A stretch of 64,000 nucleotides of DNA from an uncultured Bulleidia sp. GTDB lineage: Bacteria; Bacillota_I; Bacilli_A; Erysipelotrichales; Erysipelotrichaceae. Positions 1 to 9,115 of this stretch are shown one piece after another. Location of the stretch: NCBI GenBank assembly GCA_947087645.1, contig CAMUDN010000008.1:1-64000 (forward strand). Direction: 5' to 3'. The position numbers were made by a program, and so were the translations under genes. The number at the start of each line of letters is the position of its first letter. Position 1 is the stretch's first letter. Below the pieces are notes generated by a model. That model saw only the letters and a list, made by a program, of their open reading frames with translations, searched no databases and was not told the DNA's origin.

Positions 1-52
1 TAAAAATAGCTGCTATAGCAATTCCGACAAGAATTGCCTGTATTAAATCCAT
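1..52 (-). CDS. 5' end of a small membrane protein gene, cut by the window edge
   Basis: A minus-strand ATG at 52 follows a GGGAG ribosome binding site at about 61-65 and opens a hydrophobic N-terminus (MDLIQAILVGIAIAAIF) that runs off the left edge. Only 17 residues are visible. They look like the start of a small membrane protein or a holin-like peptide. No family can be assigned. Confidence 0.3.
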   Translation of the reverse strand, partial: MDLIQAILVGIAIAAIF

Positions 53-109
53 AAACTCATCTCCCTTTTGCTTTTGAATTTATATTACTTTGTAAATAAT
101 AATTTAATA

Positions 110-751
110 TTACTTTTTATATGCAATCATTACACCAACTGGTGCAAGACCTCCATAGGCTAATTTTATTTCAACTACTGAAAATCCATATTCTTCAATA
201 AAATCTTTAAATTGCTTTTTATCCCATTCTTGGTACATCTTAAACCCTACAATAGACATCAGCCATTTTTTGAATTTACTTTGTTTTTCCTCTTTCCATA
301 AAAAAGTGGGAGCAAACAAAGTACCATTAGGTTTTAATACCCTATATATTTCTTTCATTGCCTTGTCAGGCTCAGGCATAATATGAAGTGCATTAGCTAT
401 TACTACACAATCAAATTTCTCATCTGTATAAATCAATGAAGTAGCATCAGCTATTTCAAAGACAAGTTTCTCGTATTCTCCATGTTTTTTTGTTTCAAAA
501 ATCATTTGTTTAGAAAAATCAGTTGCAATCTAACTTTTCGTATATTTTGAAAGGTTAAAGGATAATTGACCTGAACCACAAGCAAGTTCAAGTACCTTCA
601 TATCCTTACTCAAATAGGGGTTTATGTATCCGCAAACTTTATCATAAACACCTTTATCCTTCTTCATAAAAGGAGCATACAGCTTGGCGAATTTATCCCA
701 AAATTTTTTGTTACTCTTATCACTCACCAACAAAACTCCTCCCAACAACAA
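110..751 (-). pseudogene. Class I SAM-dependent methyltransferase split by an amber codon
   Basis: Two minus-strand reading frames (751-530 and 505-110) lie in the same frame and together make one UbiE/COQ5-like methyltransferase of about 213 residues. The first half carries the SAM-binding motif I (VLELACGSGQLS). The second carries the later strands (FDCVVIANALHIMPEP and EIYRVLKPNGTLF). The only break is a TAG codon (plus strand 530-532), and coding sequence continues directly after it as IATDFSKQMIFE. A ribosome binding site stands before the ATG at 751. A single nonsense change, or a sequencing error, inactivates an otherwise intact gene. The substrate is unknown. It lies beside decayed mobile-element DNA. 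Confidence 0.75.
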
Positions 752-876
752 ATTTTAAACTCTTTCCGCTTTTAGCATTTTACATTATTCCTTAAAGATG
801 AAAGATAATTGCAAGTTAGTATAAATTAACTAATAATATTTTACCATTTTTAAGTCATTTTTTCTATGTCCGCTTT

Positions 877-1578
877 TTATAGTACTTGACAGTTGCCTAT
901 AAAGTTAAAGTAAACATCGACTTGTTGTTTTCTGTCTTTTCCTTTTCTTCCCCCTTTTGCTTCATGGACTACTACTTTTTCTATATACTCATTTATCATT
1001 TGTACTGTCAGTTAATCAATATCTGTATATTTCTCTATCATTTTTAGGAATTTGTCGATGTCAACTTTTCTCTGATGGTAGCTTTCTATTTCTTGTTCAA
1101 AATGCTGTATTAGTATATCTGCTATCTGTGTTACTCAGTATCCCTCTATTACAATCCTGTAAATGCATTTTACGACCTTTGCACTCTCTTTATCGACAAG
1201 TAATTACTGTTTGTTATTTGGATTTCTATAATAGCCATATGGAACGCTTGGAGATACTCTTTTGCCTTCTTCCATTATTGCTCTGAAGATAGGTTGTATT
1301 TTTCTTGAGGTAATCTATGCCAAACATACTCATATCTTTTACTATCACAGTAGATACTTTGTTTTTTCTATTGCTTTTATCATCTTTTGAAATCCCTCTC
1401 TATCAAAGGTTGTTCCACTTACTCTATCATAGGTATCGTGATAGATATTTCCAAAGCCGTTTCTTTTGGCATAGCTTGCAAGTAGTTGCTTTTGATTGGT
1501 GATGGAATTGCTTTCTTCTTGCATTTCGTCATCACGACTTAAACGTTCATAAAGGGCTGTTTGTCCTACTCTTAGAAT
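877..1578 (-). pseudogene. Remnant of a large serine recombinase (TnpX/TndX-like)
   Basis: Reading the minus strand from about 1578 gives a typical large serine recombinase N-terminus (TALYERLSRDDEMQEESNS, then ITNQKQLLASYAKRNGF), including the catalytic-serine region, behind a good AAAGGAGG site. The frame ends in a stop near 1351. It resumes in other frames with VIVKDMSMFGIDYLK, then KRVSPSVPYGYYRNP, then EYIEKVVVHEAKGGRKGKDR. These match the order of motifs in Tn4451/Tn5397-family recombinases. Several stops, frameshifts and a large internal deletion (the intact protein is over 500 residues) show it is dead. It marks a lost integrative element. The long plus-strand frames here are antisense shadows. 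Confidence 0.75.
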
Positions 1579-1663
1579 TACCTCCTTTCCAAGTTTTTAT
1601 TATTTTTTCTGTTCCTAACAGGTTAATCCTTTTCGCACAATAGAACTTGAGCTAATAGCCTCG

Positions 1664-3124
1664 ATGAAACGCAATTTTAAAAAACACATTTCAGACGAGC
1701 AAAAAGAGGGTTTTAAATGGTCAATGTGGCAAGTTGAACAGTTAGCCTCCTTAGAAGAATTTAAAAAGAAAAACGTGGATCTTTATATACCACGTTTTCA
1801 GAAAATAAATGATAGAGCCTTGAAAGTTTGGGCAAAAGGTGATTTAGCCCATTTTTTTGAGATTAATAGCCGGGCCGTAAGGACGCTTATTAATTCAACA
1901 ATGAATGACTTAAAACAAGCAGAATATGCAATGCTTAGAAAGTGCAACGATGAATATCGTAAAATTATTTTCAATGCACAAACATATTTTGTGACGGGGT
2001 CAGGATCACTAAAACAAGCGATTGATATGGCTAGCCATGATTTTTTAAGCCGTGGAATTAATTGTGTTGTTTATAAAGACGGGAAACATGTCAATATTGC
2101 CAATTATGCTGAAATGTCGTTAAGAACAACGAATAAGCGAGTGAGGTTATATTCAGACGGTGAAAAAAGAAAAGAATTAGGAATACATACCGTTAAAGTG
2201 TCAAGCTATGGAGCATGTTCAAAGTTGTGCCAACCATGGCAAGGCAGAGTGTATGTGGATGATGTATATTCAGGAGGAACAGCAAAAGAAGCGGAGGAGT
2301 TACATCTTCCGCTTTTAAGTACAGCCATTCAAGGTGGTCTTTTCCATCCAAACTGTAGGCATCACTTAAGCACCTATTATCCTGGTACTCAAAATGATGA
2401 TGATGGAGATCCAAGAGATAATGCACATCCAGTACAGTATGATGCACCATACGAACATCCACCACTGGAAAGACAACATAGAATCAATCAACTAGAGATA
2501 CAAAAACAAAAACGCATAGCGTTAGGCTCTATGGATCCAACAAATATTGAACAGGCTAATCAGAGGTTGGTGAGTATCCAAAGCATAGACAATGAAATAG
2601 TTAGCAAACTAAAAAATGATGCCTATAGTAATGTGAAAAATGCAATTGATACCACTAAAGAATGGAAAAGCAATTCAAATGGTGTTATTGGGAAAGTATT
2701 TAATGCTGATAAAGTATTTAAGTATAAAGGGGAAGAATACATTATTGACGGTAAACAAAATAAGCTTGATTATACTGTGCATGAATTAAATGTTGGTAAA
2801 GCCTTAGCTAGCTTTGGCAAGAATGTTCAAATGAATCCGAAAATCAATTTTCCACAGAAAATCAAAGTTGCAGATTATCTTGTTGATGGAAAAGAGTTTG
2901 ATTTAAAAGATATTATAGGAAATGGTAAATCTACACTTTATGATACTGTAAAGAAACACAAGAAACAAAGTGATAGATTTATTCTAGATGTTACCAAATC
3001 TTCTCTAAGCTTCGTTTCAATCGCAAAACAAATAGATGATATCTTCACTTCTCCGCATACGAGAAACGTTAAAGAAATTATTATTTTTAGAAATGGAGAT
3101 ATTGAAAAAATATTTATAAAGTAA
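1664..3124 (+). CDS. Phage minor capsid protein with C-terminal CdiA-type tRNase toxin domain, probably 5'-truncated
   Basis: The first ~260 residues match phage minor capsid proteins of the Phage_min_cap2 / SPP1 gp7 type. They include the cysteine/histidine-rich end (YGACSKLCQPWQGRVYVDD and FHPNCRHHLSTYYPGTQ). A linker of about 110 residues follows. The last ~110 residues look like the CdiA C-terminal nuclease domain: a GKALASFGKNV start, a VADYLVDGKEFDLK core with Asp and Lys, then SDRFILDV and KEIIIFRNGDIEKIFI. Phage head proteins ending in polymorphic toxins are known. The open frame continues upstream of 1664 to 1622 (VNPFRTIELELIAS), which resembles the normal start of this family but has no start codon or ribosome binding site. 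The native start is therefore probably lost. No convincing immunity gene follows. Expression is doubtful. Confidence 0.7.
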   Translation: MKRNFKKHISDEQKEGFKWSMWQVEQLASLEEFKKKNVDLYIPRFQKINDRALKVWAKGDLAHFFEINSRAVRTLINSTMNDLKQAEYAMLRKCNDEYRKIIFNAQTYFVTGSGSLKQAIDMASHDFLSRGINCVVYKDGKHVNIANYAEMSLRTTNKRVRLYSDGEKRKELGIHTVKVSSYGACSKLCQPWQGRVYVDDVYSGGTAKEAEELHLPLLSTAIQGGLFHPNCRHHLSTYYPGTQNDDDGDPRDNAHPVQYDAPYEHPPLERQHRINQLEIQKQKRIALGSMDPTNIEQANQRLVSIQSIDNEIVSKLKNDAYSNVKNAIDTTKEWKSNSNGVIGKVFNADKVFKYKGEEYIIDGKQNKLDYTVHELNVGKALASFGKNVQMNPKINFPQKIKVADYLVDGKEFDLKDIIGNGKSTLYDTVKKHKKQSDRFILDVTKSSLSFVSIAKQIDDIFTSPHTRNVKEIIIFRNGDIEKIFIK

Positions 3125-3126
3125 AA

Positions 3127-3177
3127 AAAGATACCATAGGTCCGTACATAATGTACAACGGGGACCGAGGTATCTTT
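3127..3177 (+). terminator. Nested inverted repeat after the capsid-toxin gene
   Basis: Three paired segments are nested: AAAGATACC/GGTATCTTT outside, GGTCC/GGACC in the middle and GTACA/TGTAC around a 3-base loop, with small bulges between. It starts two bases after the toxin stop codon. It may act as a terminator, although its T tract is short (TTT). It could instead be a structured RNA element. Confidence 0.5.
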
Positions 3178-3256
3178 GTACCTCAAGTATATCATGTATA
3201 TTATTTATTTCAACACTCACCAGAGTGGTTTTTTTATACCCAGAAGGAGGAAATAT

Positions 3257-3550
3257 ATGGGAACAGAAGAATTTACTGGAGTAGTTAAAAAGGCTATTGT
3301 AGCTTATTTTAACGAGAATGCAGACAAGACGGATAATGCACCAATCACTGAAGATGATGTATTTATCGTTTGGATGTGTAAGACACTTCAAAATTGTAAA
3401 GCAATGGTAAGTACAACCGTTCATGATCAGATGTACTATGAGCTTACTTATAATGGCGATAAAAAAGAATTATATTTAGACGCTTATAAGAAATGGGAAA
3501 ATCGTTGTTTGAAGTTTGCAGATAAGAGTGCAATGCAACCAGCAGCATAG
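3257..3550 (+). CDS. Phage protein of the DUF6275 family
   Basis: A 97-residue protein starts at ATG 3257 behind GAAGGAGG (3243-3250). Its middle (ITEDDVFIVWMCKTLQN, then YYELTYNGDKKELYLDAYK) is typical of the DUF6275 proteins found in siphovirus-like prophages next to minor capsid genes. Its function is unknown. It sits where an immunity gene for the upstream toxin might be expected, but the family is common in prophages without such toxins, so I read it as an ordinary phage gene. Confidence 0.65.
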   Translation: MGTEEFTGVVKKAIVAYFNENADKTDNAPITEDDVFIVWMCKTLQNCKAMVSTTVHDQMYYELTYNGDKKELYLDAYKKWENRCLKFADKSAMQPAA

Positions 3551-3575
3551 GATAATTACCTAGAAAGGAGAGAGC

Positions 3576-3749
3576 GTGGTAAAGGTAAGAGTGATTGAAC
3601 AGTATTACGATCGTGAACTCGATGAAGTAAAGAAGATTGGAGATACCTTTGAAGTAGAAGAAGATAGAGCCAATCGGTTAGTTAACTTCAGGGTTGTAGA
3701 AATTATAAAAGAAGAAGTAAAAGCAACTACTAGTGGATGGTTTAGGTAG
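3576..3749 (+). CDS. Small phage protein, 57 residues, GTG start
   Basis: The frame starts with GTG at 3576 behind a strong AAAGGAG (3564-3570). The product (MVKVRVIEQYYDRELDEVKK, then GDTFEVEEDRANRLVNFRVVEI) resembles short charged proteins common in phage head-gene clusters. Those often bind nothing known and have no assigned role. The 3' end overlaps the 5' arm and loop of the following terminator hairpin. Confidence 0.6.
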   Translation: MVKVRVIEQYYDRELDEVKKIGDTFEVEEDRANRLVNFRVVEIIKEEVKATTSGWFR

Positions 3750-3760
3750 TTGCTTTTCTT
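3720..3760 (+). terminator. Rho-independent terminator
   Basis: The 10-bp stem AAGCAACTAC/GTAGTTGCTT has a loop of about 15 bases and is followed by TTCTT. It overlaps the last codons of the small phage gene. Confidence 0.65.
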
Positions 3761-3828
3761 ATGACCAATCACGACAAGTCATTAAAAGGTGCGTGCAATT
3801 GAGGGACACTCAAAAAACAGGAGGAAAA

Positions 3829-4026
3829 ATGGACGAACAAAACAAAACAAATGATGAACAAATGAGTAAGCAAACGCAAAGTACAAGCGATAGCAACACA
3901 GGTTCATCAAGCGTTGATTATGAAAAGATAGCGGATATTTTAGACAAACGAGGAACACAAGCTCAATACACAGCTTTAAAAGGCTATTTAAAAGAGCAAG
4001 GTGTTTCTAGTGATGAATGGTTTTAA
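3829..4026 (+). CDS. Truncated phage scaffolding-like protein
   Basis: A 65-residue frame starts at ATG 3829 behind AGGAGG (3819-3824). The first half is a polar, Gln/Thr/Ser-rich tail. The second (DYEKIADILDKRGTQAQY, then LKGYLKEQGVSSDEWF) resembles the C-terminal part of DUF4355-type phage scaffold proteins, where a helical DYEKI...LKGYFKQQGLS segment is common. The usual coiled-coil body is missing and no major capsid gene follows, so this is probably a fragment at the prophage boundary. A start further upstream at 3733 would overlap the terminator and lacks a ribosome binding site. Confidence 0.45.
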   Translation: MDEQNKTNDEQMSKQTQSTSDSNTGSSSVDYEKIADILDKRGTQAQYTALKGYLKEQGVSSDEWF

Positions 4027-4670
4027 CATTTATAATTTTGGCTTCTTTTGGTATAAACATTTTTCACCATATAATATAAAATTAAGCCTTTTATATAAAT
4101 GGGGAGTTTTTCTCCTGATATAATTTTCTCCTCTTTTCATTTCTTTCATCCTTGATTTTGGGATCAAGTGCTCGATGCATAGAATTTATTTTATCTTATG
4201 CTTTTTTGCCTTCTGTTTGTTGATGTATTTCTAAGTATTTATCTGGATCATATCCTTCAATACTACTTTTATGATCAAAGCGGACTATAAATTGGCAATC
4301 GTAATGTGCATATATGATTTGCGTGATTATTATGCGTGGCTTGCTTACTTGTTGTGAATCAACCTTGTGAAGCTAACAATATCAAAAAGGCAAGTTTCAT
4401 AAATCTTTCAACACATTGTTACATCATCTTAAAGTCTGTATTTTTTGAATGCTCCTGCTATTTCTTCTTTGTTGCTAAAATTGCTACTATTGCTTGTTCA
4501 ACATGTGTATGTTGTAAGATTGCTAATTTATCATACAATTGGCAATCTAAGGCATAACTTTCACCATCATATTTATCAACAATTACTTTGGTATATGCAA
4601 CTGTCTTATCAAAACTCTTAGCTTTTTCACTTTTGACATGATATTTTTGCATATCCAGTTTAATTATTGT
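4027..4670. other. Gene-poor stretch between prophage remnant and str operon
   Basis: No intact gene is convincing here. Two minus-strand open stretches (4652-4458, and about 4370-4196, which ends in IHQQTEGKKA) could be pieces of one decayed gene. They are separated by stops and lack ribosome binding sites, and I recognise neither. The plus-strand frame at 4336-4557 looks like their antisense shadow. Confidence 0.35.
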
Positions 4671-4699
4671 TTGACATCTACAATTAAATACATTATAAT
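4671..4699 (+). promoter_or_regulatory. Strong housekeeping promoter of the str operon
   Basis: A consensus TTGACA (4671-4676), a 17-bp spacer and a consensus TATAAT (4694-4699) lie about 90 bases before rpsL. Confidence 0.85.
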
Positions 4700-4751
4700 C
4701 ACAAAGGCTATGGATTAGTCTTTGATAAGGTTATTCTTTAGAAAATATTTG

Positions 4752-4771
4752 GCACACTTGGTACTGTGTGC
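4752..4771 (+). promoter_or_regulatory. Leader hairpin just before the rpsL ribosome binding site
   Basis: GCACAC (4752-4757) pairs with GTGTGC (4766-4771) across an 8-base loop, five bases before AAAGGAG. It could fold in the leader mRNA and tune ribosomal protein synthesis. That role is inference. Confidence 0.4.
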
Positions 4772-4789
4772 ATAAGAAAGGAGCTGGCG

Positions 4790-5209
4790 ATGCCAACAAT
4801 TAATCAATTAGTTCGTAAGGGTCGTAAAGATAGTATATATAAGTCTAAGTCACCTGCTTTAAATCGTGGTGTTAATACTCTTAAGAACAAAACAACAAAA
4901 TTAAGTAGTCCACAAAAAAGAGGCGTTTGTACACGTGTTGGTACAATGACACCTAAAAAACCAAACTCAGCATTACGTAAATATGCTCGTGTTCGTTTGT
5001 CAAATGGTATGGAAGTAACAGCGTATATACCTGGTATTGGTCATAATTTACAGGAACACTCAGTTGTTATGATTCGTGGTGGTCGTGTTAAGGATTTACC
5101 TGGTGTTCGTTATCATATTATTCGTGGCACATTAGACTGTGCTGGTGTTAATGATCGTAAGCAAGGTCGTTCTTTGTACGGAGCAAAGAAGCCAAAGGCT
5201 GGTAAATAG
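4790..5209 (+). CDS. rpsL: 30S ribosomal protein S12
   Basis: A 139-residue S12 protein starts [13 protein letters not shown]. The start is ATG 4790, seven bases after AAAGGAG; an upstream in-frame start at 4766 would precede that site. The conserved loops are present: [20 protein letters not shown], which includes the streptomycin-resistance lysine region, and [13 protein letters not shown] with [14 protein letters not shown]12 sits at the decoding centre of the small subunit and checks codon-anticodon pairing. It is the first gene of the str operon, 17 bases ahead of rpsG and behind a consensus promoter. No rpoC lies directly upstream; prophage debris does. Confidence 0.97.
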   Translation: MPTINQLVRKGRKDSIYKSKSPALNRGVNTLKNKTTKLSSPQKRGVCTRVGTMTPKKPNSALRKYARVRLSNGMEVTAYIPGIGHNLQEHSVVMIRGGRVKDLPGVRYHIIRGTLDCAGVNDRKQGRSLYGAKKPKAGK

Positions 5210-5226
5210 AGGGGAGAAAGTAGAAT

Positions 5227-5697
5227 ATGCCAAGAAAAGGTTATGTAGCTAAACGTGATGTACTACCAGATCCAATCTACAATTCAAAATTGGTTACGAA
5301 GTTAATTAATAAAATTATGGTTGATGGTAAACGGGGTACAGCCCAAACAATTTTATATGATGCTTTTGCATCAATTGAAAAGAAAACAAGTGAAAATCCA
5401 ATGGAGGTTTTTGAAAAAGCATTGGCTAATGTTATGCCTCAATTGGAATTGAAAGTACGTCGAGTAGGTGGAGCTAACTATCAAGTTCCAGTCGAAGTTT
5501 CAGCTGAGCGTAAGTTAACTTTAGGCTTACGTTGGATTGTTAGTTTTGCTCGTTTGCGACATGAAAATACGATGGAGCAAAGATTAGCTAACGAAATTAT
5601 GGATGCAGCTAATGGAACAGGTGCTTCCGTGAAGAAGAAAGATGACACACATAGAATGGCAGAAGCTAATAAGGCATTTGCACATTTCCGTTGGTAA
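5227..5697 (+). CDS. rpsG: 30S ribosomal protein S7
   Basis: A 156-residue S7 protein of normal length ([20 protein letters not shown]) starts at 5227 behind GGGGAGAAAG. It nucleates assembly of the 30S head by binding the 3' domain of 16S rRNA. Characteristic segments are [12 protein letters not shown], the basic [14 protein letters not shown] and [20 protein letters not shown] at the C-terminus. It lies in the normal rpsL-rpsG-fusA order. In some bacteria S7 represses its own operon through the rpsL-rpsG junction. The gap here is only 17 bases, so that control is not evident. Confidence 0.97.
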   Translation: MPRKGYVAKRDVLPDPIYNSKLVTKLINKIMVDGKRGTAQTILYDAFASIEKKTSENPMEVFEKALANVMPQLELKVRRVGGANYQVPVEVSAERKLTLGLRWIVSFARLRHENTMEQRLANEIMDAANGTGASVKKKDDTHRMAEANKAFAHFRW

Positions 5698-5715
5698 GGT
5701 AGAAAGGAAGATTAA

Positions 5716-7785
5716 ATGGCACGCGAAATATCTCTAGATAAGATGCGTAATATTGGTATCATGGCACATATTGATGCTGGTAAAACGACAACAACAGAAC
5801 GTATCTTGTTTTATACCGGAAAAATTCATAAAATTGGTGAAACGCATGATGGTAATTCACAAATGGACTGGATGGCTCAAGAGCAAGAACGTGGTATTAC
5901 CATTACTTCTGCAGCGACTACTTGTCAATGGCACGATACAAGAATTAATATTATTGATACACCAGGTCACGTTGATTTTACGGCTGAAGTTGAACGTTCA
6001 TTAAGAGTTTTAGATGGTGCAGTTACCGTGTTAGATTCAAAAGCGGGCGTTGAGCCACAAACGGAAACAGTTTGGCGCCAAGCAACGGAATATAAAGTTC
6101 CTCGTATTGTATTCTCAAATAAGATGGATGCTACAGGGGCTGACTTTATGATGTCTGTACATAGTATTGGTGATCGTTTAGGAGCTAAAGCTGCTGCTAT
6201 TCAAATGCCAATAGGGGCAGAACAAGATTTCCGTGGGATTATTGACTTAGTAGAAATGAAACAACGGGATTACGAGGGTGAAACATCAAAATTCACAGAT
6301 CATGAGATCGATGCTCAATATCGTGATAAAGCAGAAACAATGCGAGCAGAGATGCTGGAAGCTGTTGCTGACTATGACGATGATTTAATGATGAAAGTAT
6401 TAGAAGGTGAAGAACCAACAGTTGCTGAAATAAAAGCAGCTATTCGTAAGGGTGTTTTGACCTCTGAATTTTTCCCTGTTTTATGTGGATCGGCTTACAA
6501 AAATAAAGGCGTTCAATTATTGTTAGATGCAGTCGTTGATTATTTGCCTGCTCCTACTGATATTTCAGCTATTAAAGGAACACTTGAAGATGGTAGTGAG
6601 TCAGAACGTCATCCATCAGATGATGAACCATTTTCTGCTTTAGCATTTAAAGTTGCAACTGATCCATTTGTTGGTCGTTTAACATATTTCCGTGTTTATT
6701 CAGGTAAAGCAACATCAGGTAGTTATGTTCTAAATGCAACTAAAGATAAACGGGAACGTTTTGGTCGCTTAATTCGGATGCATGCAAATCAAAGAACAGA
6801 TATTGATGAAGTATATACAGGTGATATAGCTGGTGCAGTTGGTTTGAAAAACACTTCTACAGGGGATACATTATGTGCAGAAAATGCACCAATTATCTTA
6901 GAATCAATGGTTTTCCCAGAACCAGTTATTCAAATGTCAGTGGAACCAAAGACGAAAAATGACTCCCAAAAAATGGATGAAGCTCTAGCTAAGTTAGCAG
7001 AAGAAGATCCAACATTCAAGACTTATACAGATGAAGAAACAGGGCAAACAATTATTGCCGGTGTTGGCGAATTACAATTAGATATCATCATGGATCGTAT
7101 GAAACGTGAATTTAAAGTAGAGGCAACAGCAGGTGCACCGCAAGTTGCTTATCGTGAAACAATTCGTTCAACTGCAGAAGTGCAAGGTAAGTTTGTACGT
7201 CAGTCTGGTGGTCATGGTCAATATGGTGATGTTTGGATTCGTTTTAGCCCAAACCCTGGTAAAGGCTTTGAATTTGAAGATGCTACGGTAGGTGGATCAG
7301 TACCAAAAGAATATATTAAGCCTACTCAACAAGGATTAGAAGAAGCTCTGAATTCTGGCTTAATAGCTGGTTATCCGGCAGTTGATATTAAGGCGGTATT
7401 ATTCGATGGATCATATCATGATGTTGACTCATCAGAGCAAGCATATAAAATAGCAGCAGCATTAGCTTTAAGAGAAGCAGCTAAGAAGTGTAATCCAGTT
7501 ATTTTAGAACCAATCATGGCAGTTGATATTACAGCACCAAGTGATTATTTAGGAGCTGTAATGGGCGATGTTACAAAACGTCGTGGTCAAATTCGGGAAC
7601 AGGAAGAAACAGGTAATGCAATTAAAGTAAAAGCATATATTCCATTATCTGAAATGTTTGGTTATGTAACGGATCTACGTTCTTTTACACAAGGTCGTGG
7701 CATTTATACAATGCAGATGGATCATTATGAAGAAGTTCCAAAGAGTATTTCTGAAGAAATTGTAAAAAAGAACACAAACAAATAA
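5716..7785 (+). CDS. fusA: Elongation factor G
   Basis: This 689-residue translocation GTPase begins [20 protein letters not shown]. The P-loop (AHIDAGKTT), the switch II region (DTPGHVDF) and NKMD are intact. Domains II to V follow, with the domain IV sequence [13 protein letters not shown] that reaches into the decoding centre. EF-G moves tRNAs and mRNA through the ribosome after peptide bond formation, and with ribosome recycling factor it splits ribosomes. AGAAAGGAAG precedes the start. Its length and domain order are normal. Confidence 0.97.
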   Translation: MAREISLDKMRNIGIMAHIDAGKTTTTERILFYTGKIHKIGETHDGNSQMDWMAQEQERGITITSAATTCQWHDTRINIIDTPGHVDFTAEVERSLRVLDGAVTVLDSKAGVEPQTETVWRQATEYKVPRIVFSNKMDATGADFMMSVHSIGDRLGAKAAAIQMPIGAEQDFRGIIDLVEMKQRDYEGETSKFTDHEIDAQYRDKAETMRAEMLEAVADYDDDLMMKVLEGEEPTVAEIKAAIRKGVLTSEFFPVLCGSAYKNKGVQLLLDAVVDYLPAPTDISAIKGTLEDGSESERHPSDDEPFSALAFKVATDPFVGRLTYFRVYSGKATSGSYVLNATKDKRERFGRLIRMHANQRTDIDEVYTGDIAGAVGLKNTSTGDTLCAENAPIILESMVFPEPVIQMSVEPKTKNDSQKMDEALAKLAEEDPTFKTYTDEETGQTIIAGVGELQLDIIMDRMKREFKVEATAGAPQVAYRETIRSTAEVQGKFVRQSGGHGQYGDVWIRFSPNPGKGFEFEDATVGGSVPKEYIKPTQQGLEEALNSGLIAGYPAVDIKAVLFDGSYHDVDSSEQAYKIAAALALREAAKKCNPVILEPIMAVDITAPSDYLGAVMGDVTKRRGQIREQEETGNAIKVKAYIPLSEMFGYVTDLRSFTQGRGIYTMQMDHYEEVPKSISEEIVKKNTNK

Positions 7786-7797
7786 AACTTGAAATTA

Positions 7798-7826
7798 TTG
7801 CATAAACAAGTTACTTACTATAAAAT
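7798..7826 (+). promoter_or_regulatory. Possible separate promoter for tuf
   Basis: TTGCAT (7798-7803) and TAAAAT (7821-7826) are 17 bp apart in the 85-base gap between fusA and tuf. A separate tuf promoter is common because EF-Tu is needed in excess. Both boxes deviate from consensus. Confidence 0.4.
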
Positions 7827-7870
7827 TAGAATAGACTGTAAAAGTATAAAATATTAGGAGGAAAAATATT

Positions 7871-9064
7871 ATGGCAAAGGAACATTTTGACCGGTCGTTG
7901 GAACATGTTAATGTTGGTACTATTGGTCACGTTGATCATGGTAAAACAACATTGACAGCAGCAATTACAAAGTATTTAGCTGAGCATCCAGAAGCAGGTA
8001 AGGCTACTTTTGAAGCTTATGATAAGATTGATGGAGCACCAGAAGAAAAAGCTCGTGGTATTACGATTAACTCAGCACATGTAGAGTATCAAACAAAGGT
8101 TCGTCACTATGCTCACGTTGACTGTCCAGGTCACGCTGACTATGTTAAGAACATGATTACTGGGGCAGCTCAGATGGATGGTGCTATCTTAGTAGTTGCA
8201 GCAACAGACGGGCCAATGCCTCAAACACGTGAACATATCTTGTTAGGTCGTCAGGTAGGTATTCCTAAGATCGTTGTTTTCTTAAATAAATGTGATATGG
8301 TTGATGATCCTGAATTAATTGATTTAGTAGAAATGGAAGTTCGTGAGCTTCTAACTGAGTATGGATATGATGGAGATAATGCTCCAGTAATCCGTGGTTC
8401 AGCATATCAAGCTTTACAAGGTGATGAAAAATGGACACCTGCAATTAAAGAATTATTAGATGCAGTTGATACATATATTCCAGCTCCTGCACATGAATTT
8501 GATAAACCTTTCTTAATGGCAGTAGAAGATGTATTTACAATTACAGGTCGTGGTACAGTAGCTACTGGACGTGTTGAACGTGGTAAATTAAACCTAAACG
8601 ATGAAGTAGAAATTGTTGGTCTTCATGATACACGTAAGACAGTTGTAACAGGAATTGAAATGTTCCGCAAGATGCTTGATTTTGCTCAAGCTGGTGATAA
8701 TATCGGTGCTTTATTACGTGGTATTAACCGTGATCAAATTGAACGTGGTCAAGTATTGGCTAAACCTGGTTCAGTTACACCTCATACTGAATTTAAAGCT
8801 CAGGTATATGTATTGACTAAAGAAGAAGGTGGACGTCATACGCCATTTGTTTCTAATTATCGTCCTCAGTTCTACTTCCGTACAACTGATGTAACAGGTG
8901 TTATTACATTGCCTGCAGGAACAGATTTATGTATGCCTGGTGATAATGTACAAATGACAGTAACTTTATTAGCTCCTATTGCAATTGAGCAAGGAACACG
9001 TTTCTCTATTCGTGAAGGTGGACGTACAGTCGGATCTGGTTCTATTACAGAAATTGTTAAGTAA
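7871..9064 (+). CDS. tuf: Elongation factor Tu
   Basis: A 397-residue EF-Tu delivers aminoacyl-tRNA to the ribosome. It has the P-loop GHVDHGKTT, the effector region [25 protein letters not shown] and NKCDMVDD. Domains II and III follow, ending [15 protein letters not shown]. The start follows TTAGGAGGAAAA. It is the last gene of the str operon and is followed by a strong bidirectional terminator. Length and motifs are normal. Confidence 0.98.
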   Translation: MAKEHFDRSLEHVNVGTIGHVDHGKTTLTAAITKYLAEHPEAGKATFEAYDKIDGAPEEKARGITINSAHVEYQTKVRHYAHVDCPGHADYVKNMITGAAQMDGAILVVAATDGPMPQTREHILLGRQVGIPKIVVFLNKCDMVDDPELIDLVEMEVRELLTEYGYDGDNAPVIRGSAYQALQGDEKWTPAIKELLDAVDTYIPAPAHEFDKPFLMAVEDVFTITGRGTVATGRVERGKLNLNDEVEIVGLHDTRKTVVTGIEMFRKMLDFAQAGDNIGALLRGINRDQIERGQVLAKPGSVTPHTEFKAQVYVLTKEEGGRHTPFVSNYRPQFYFRTTDVTGVITLPAGTDLCMPGDNVQMTVTLLAPIAIEQGTRFSIREGGRTVGSGSITEIVK

Positions 9065-9085
9065 TAATAAATGATTTAATAAATA

Positions 9086-9115
9086 AAAAGTTGAATTCAT
9101 TTGAATTCAACTTTT
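9086..9115. terminator. Bidirectional terminator between tuf and the minus-strand membrane gene
   Basis: AAAAGTTGAATTC pairs perfectly with GAATTCAACTTTT around a 4-base loop, a 13-bp stem with A and T tracts on its two sides. It overlaps the stop codon of the convergent gene (9107-9109). Confidence 0.85.

Noticed and set aside
530..532. Programmed readthrough or a non-standard amino acid at the amber codon of the methyltransferase
   Set aside because: No stimulating structure is evident and the neighbourhood is full of decayed genes, so a simple nonsense mutation is more likely.
957..1502. Two plus-strand open frames (109 and 61 residues) rich in Leu and Phe
   Set aside because: The minus strand carries recombinase motifs through this stretch, so the plus-strand frames are antisense shadows with no ribosome binding sites.
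3257..3550. DUF6275 protein as the immunity gene of the capsid toxin
   Set aside because: The family is common in prophages without a toxin fusion, so position alone does not support an immunity role.
4336..4557. Plus-strand 73-residue frame with cysteines
   Set aside because: No ribosome binding site, and it lies opposite decayed minus-strand frames; composition is like an antisense shadow.
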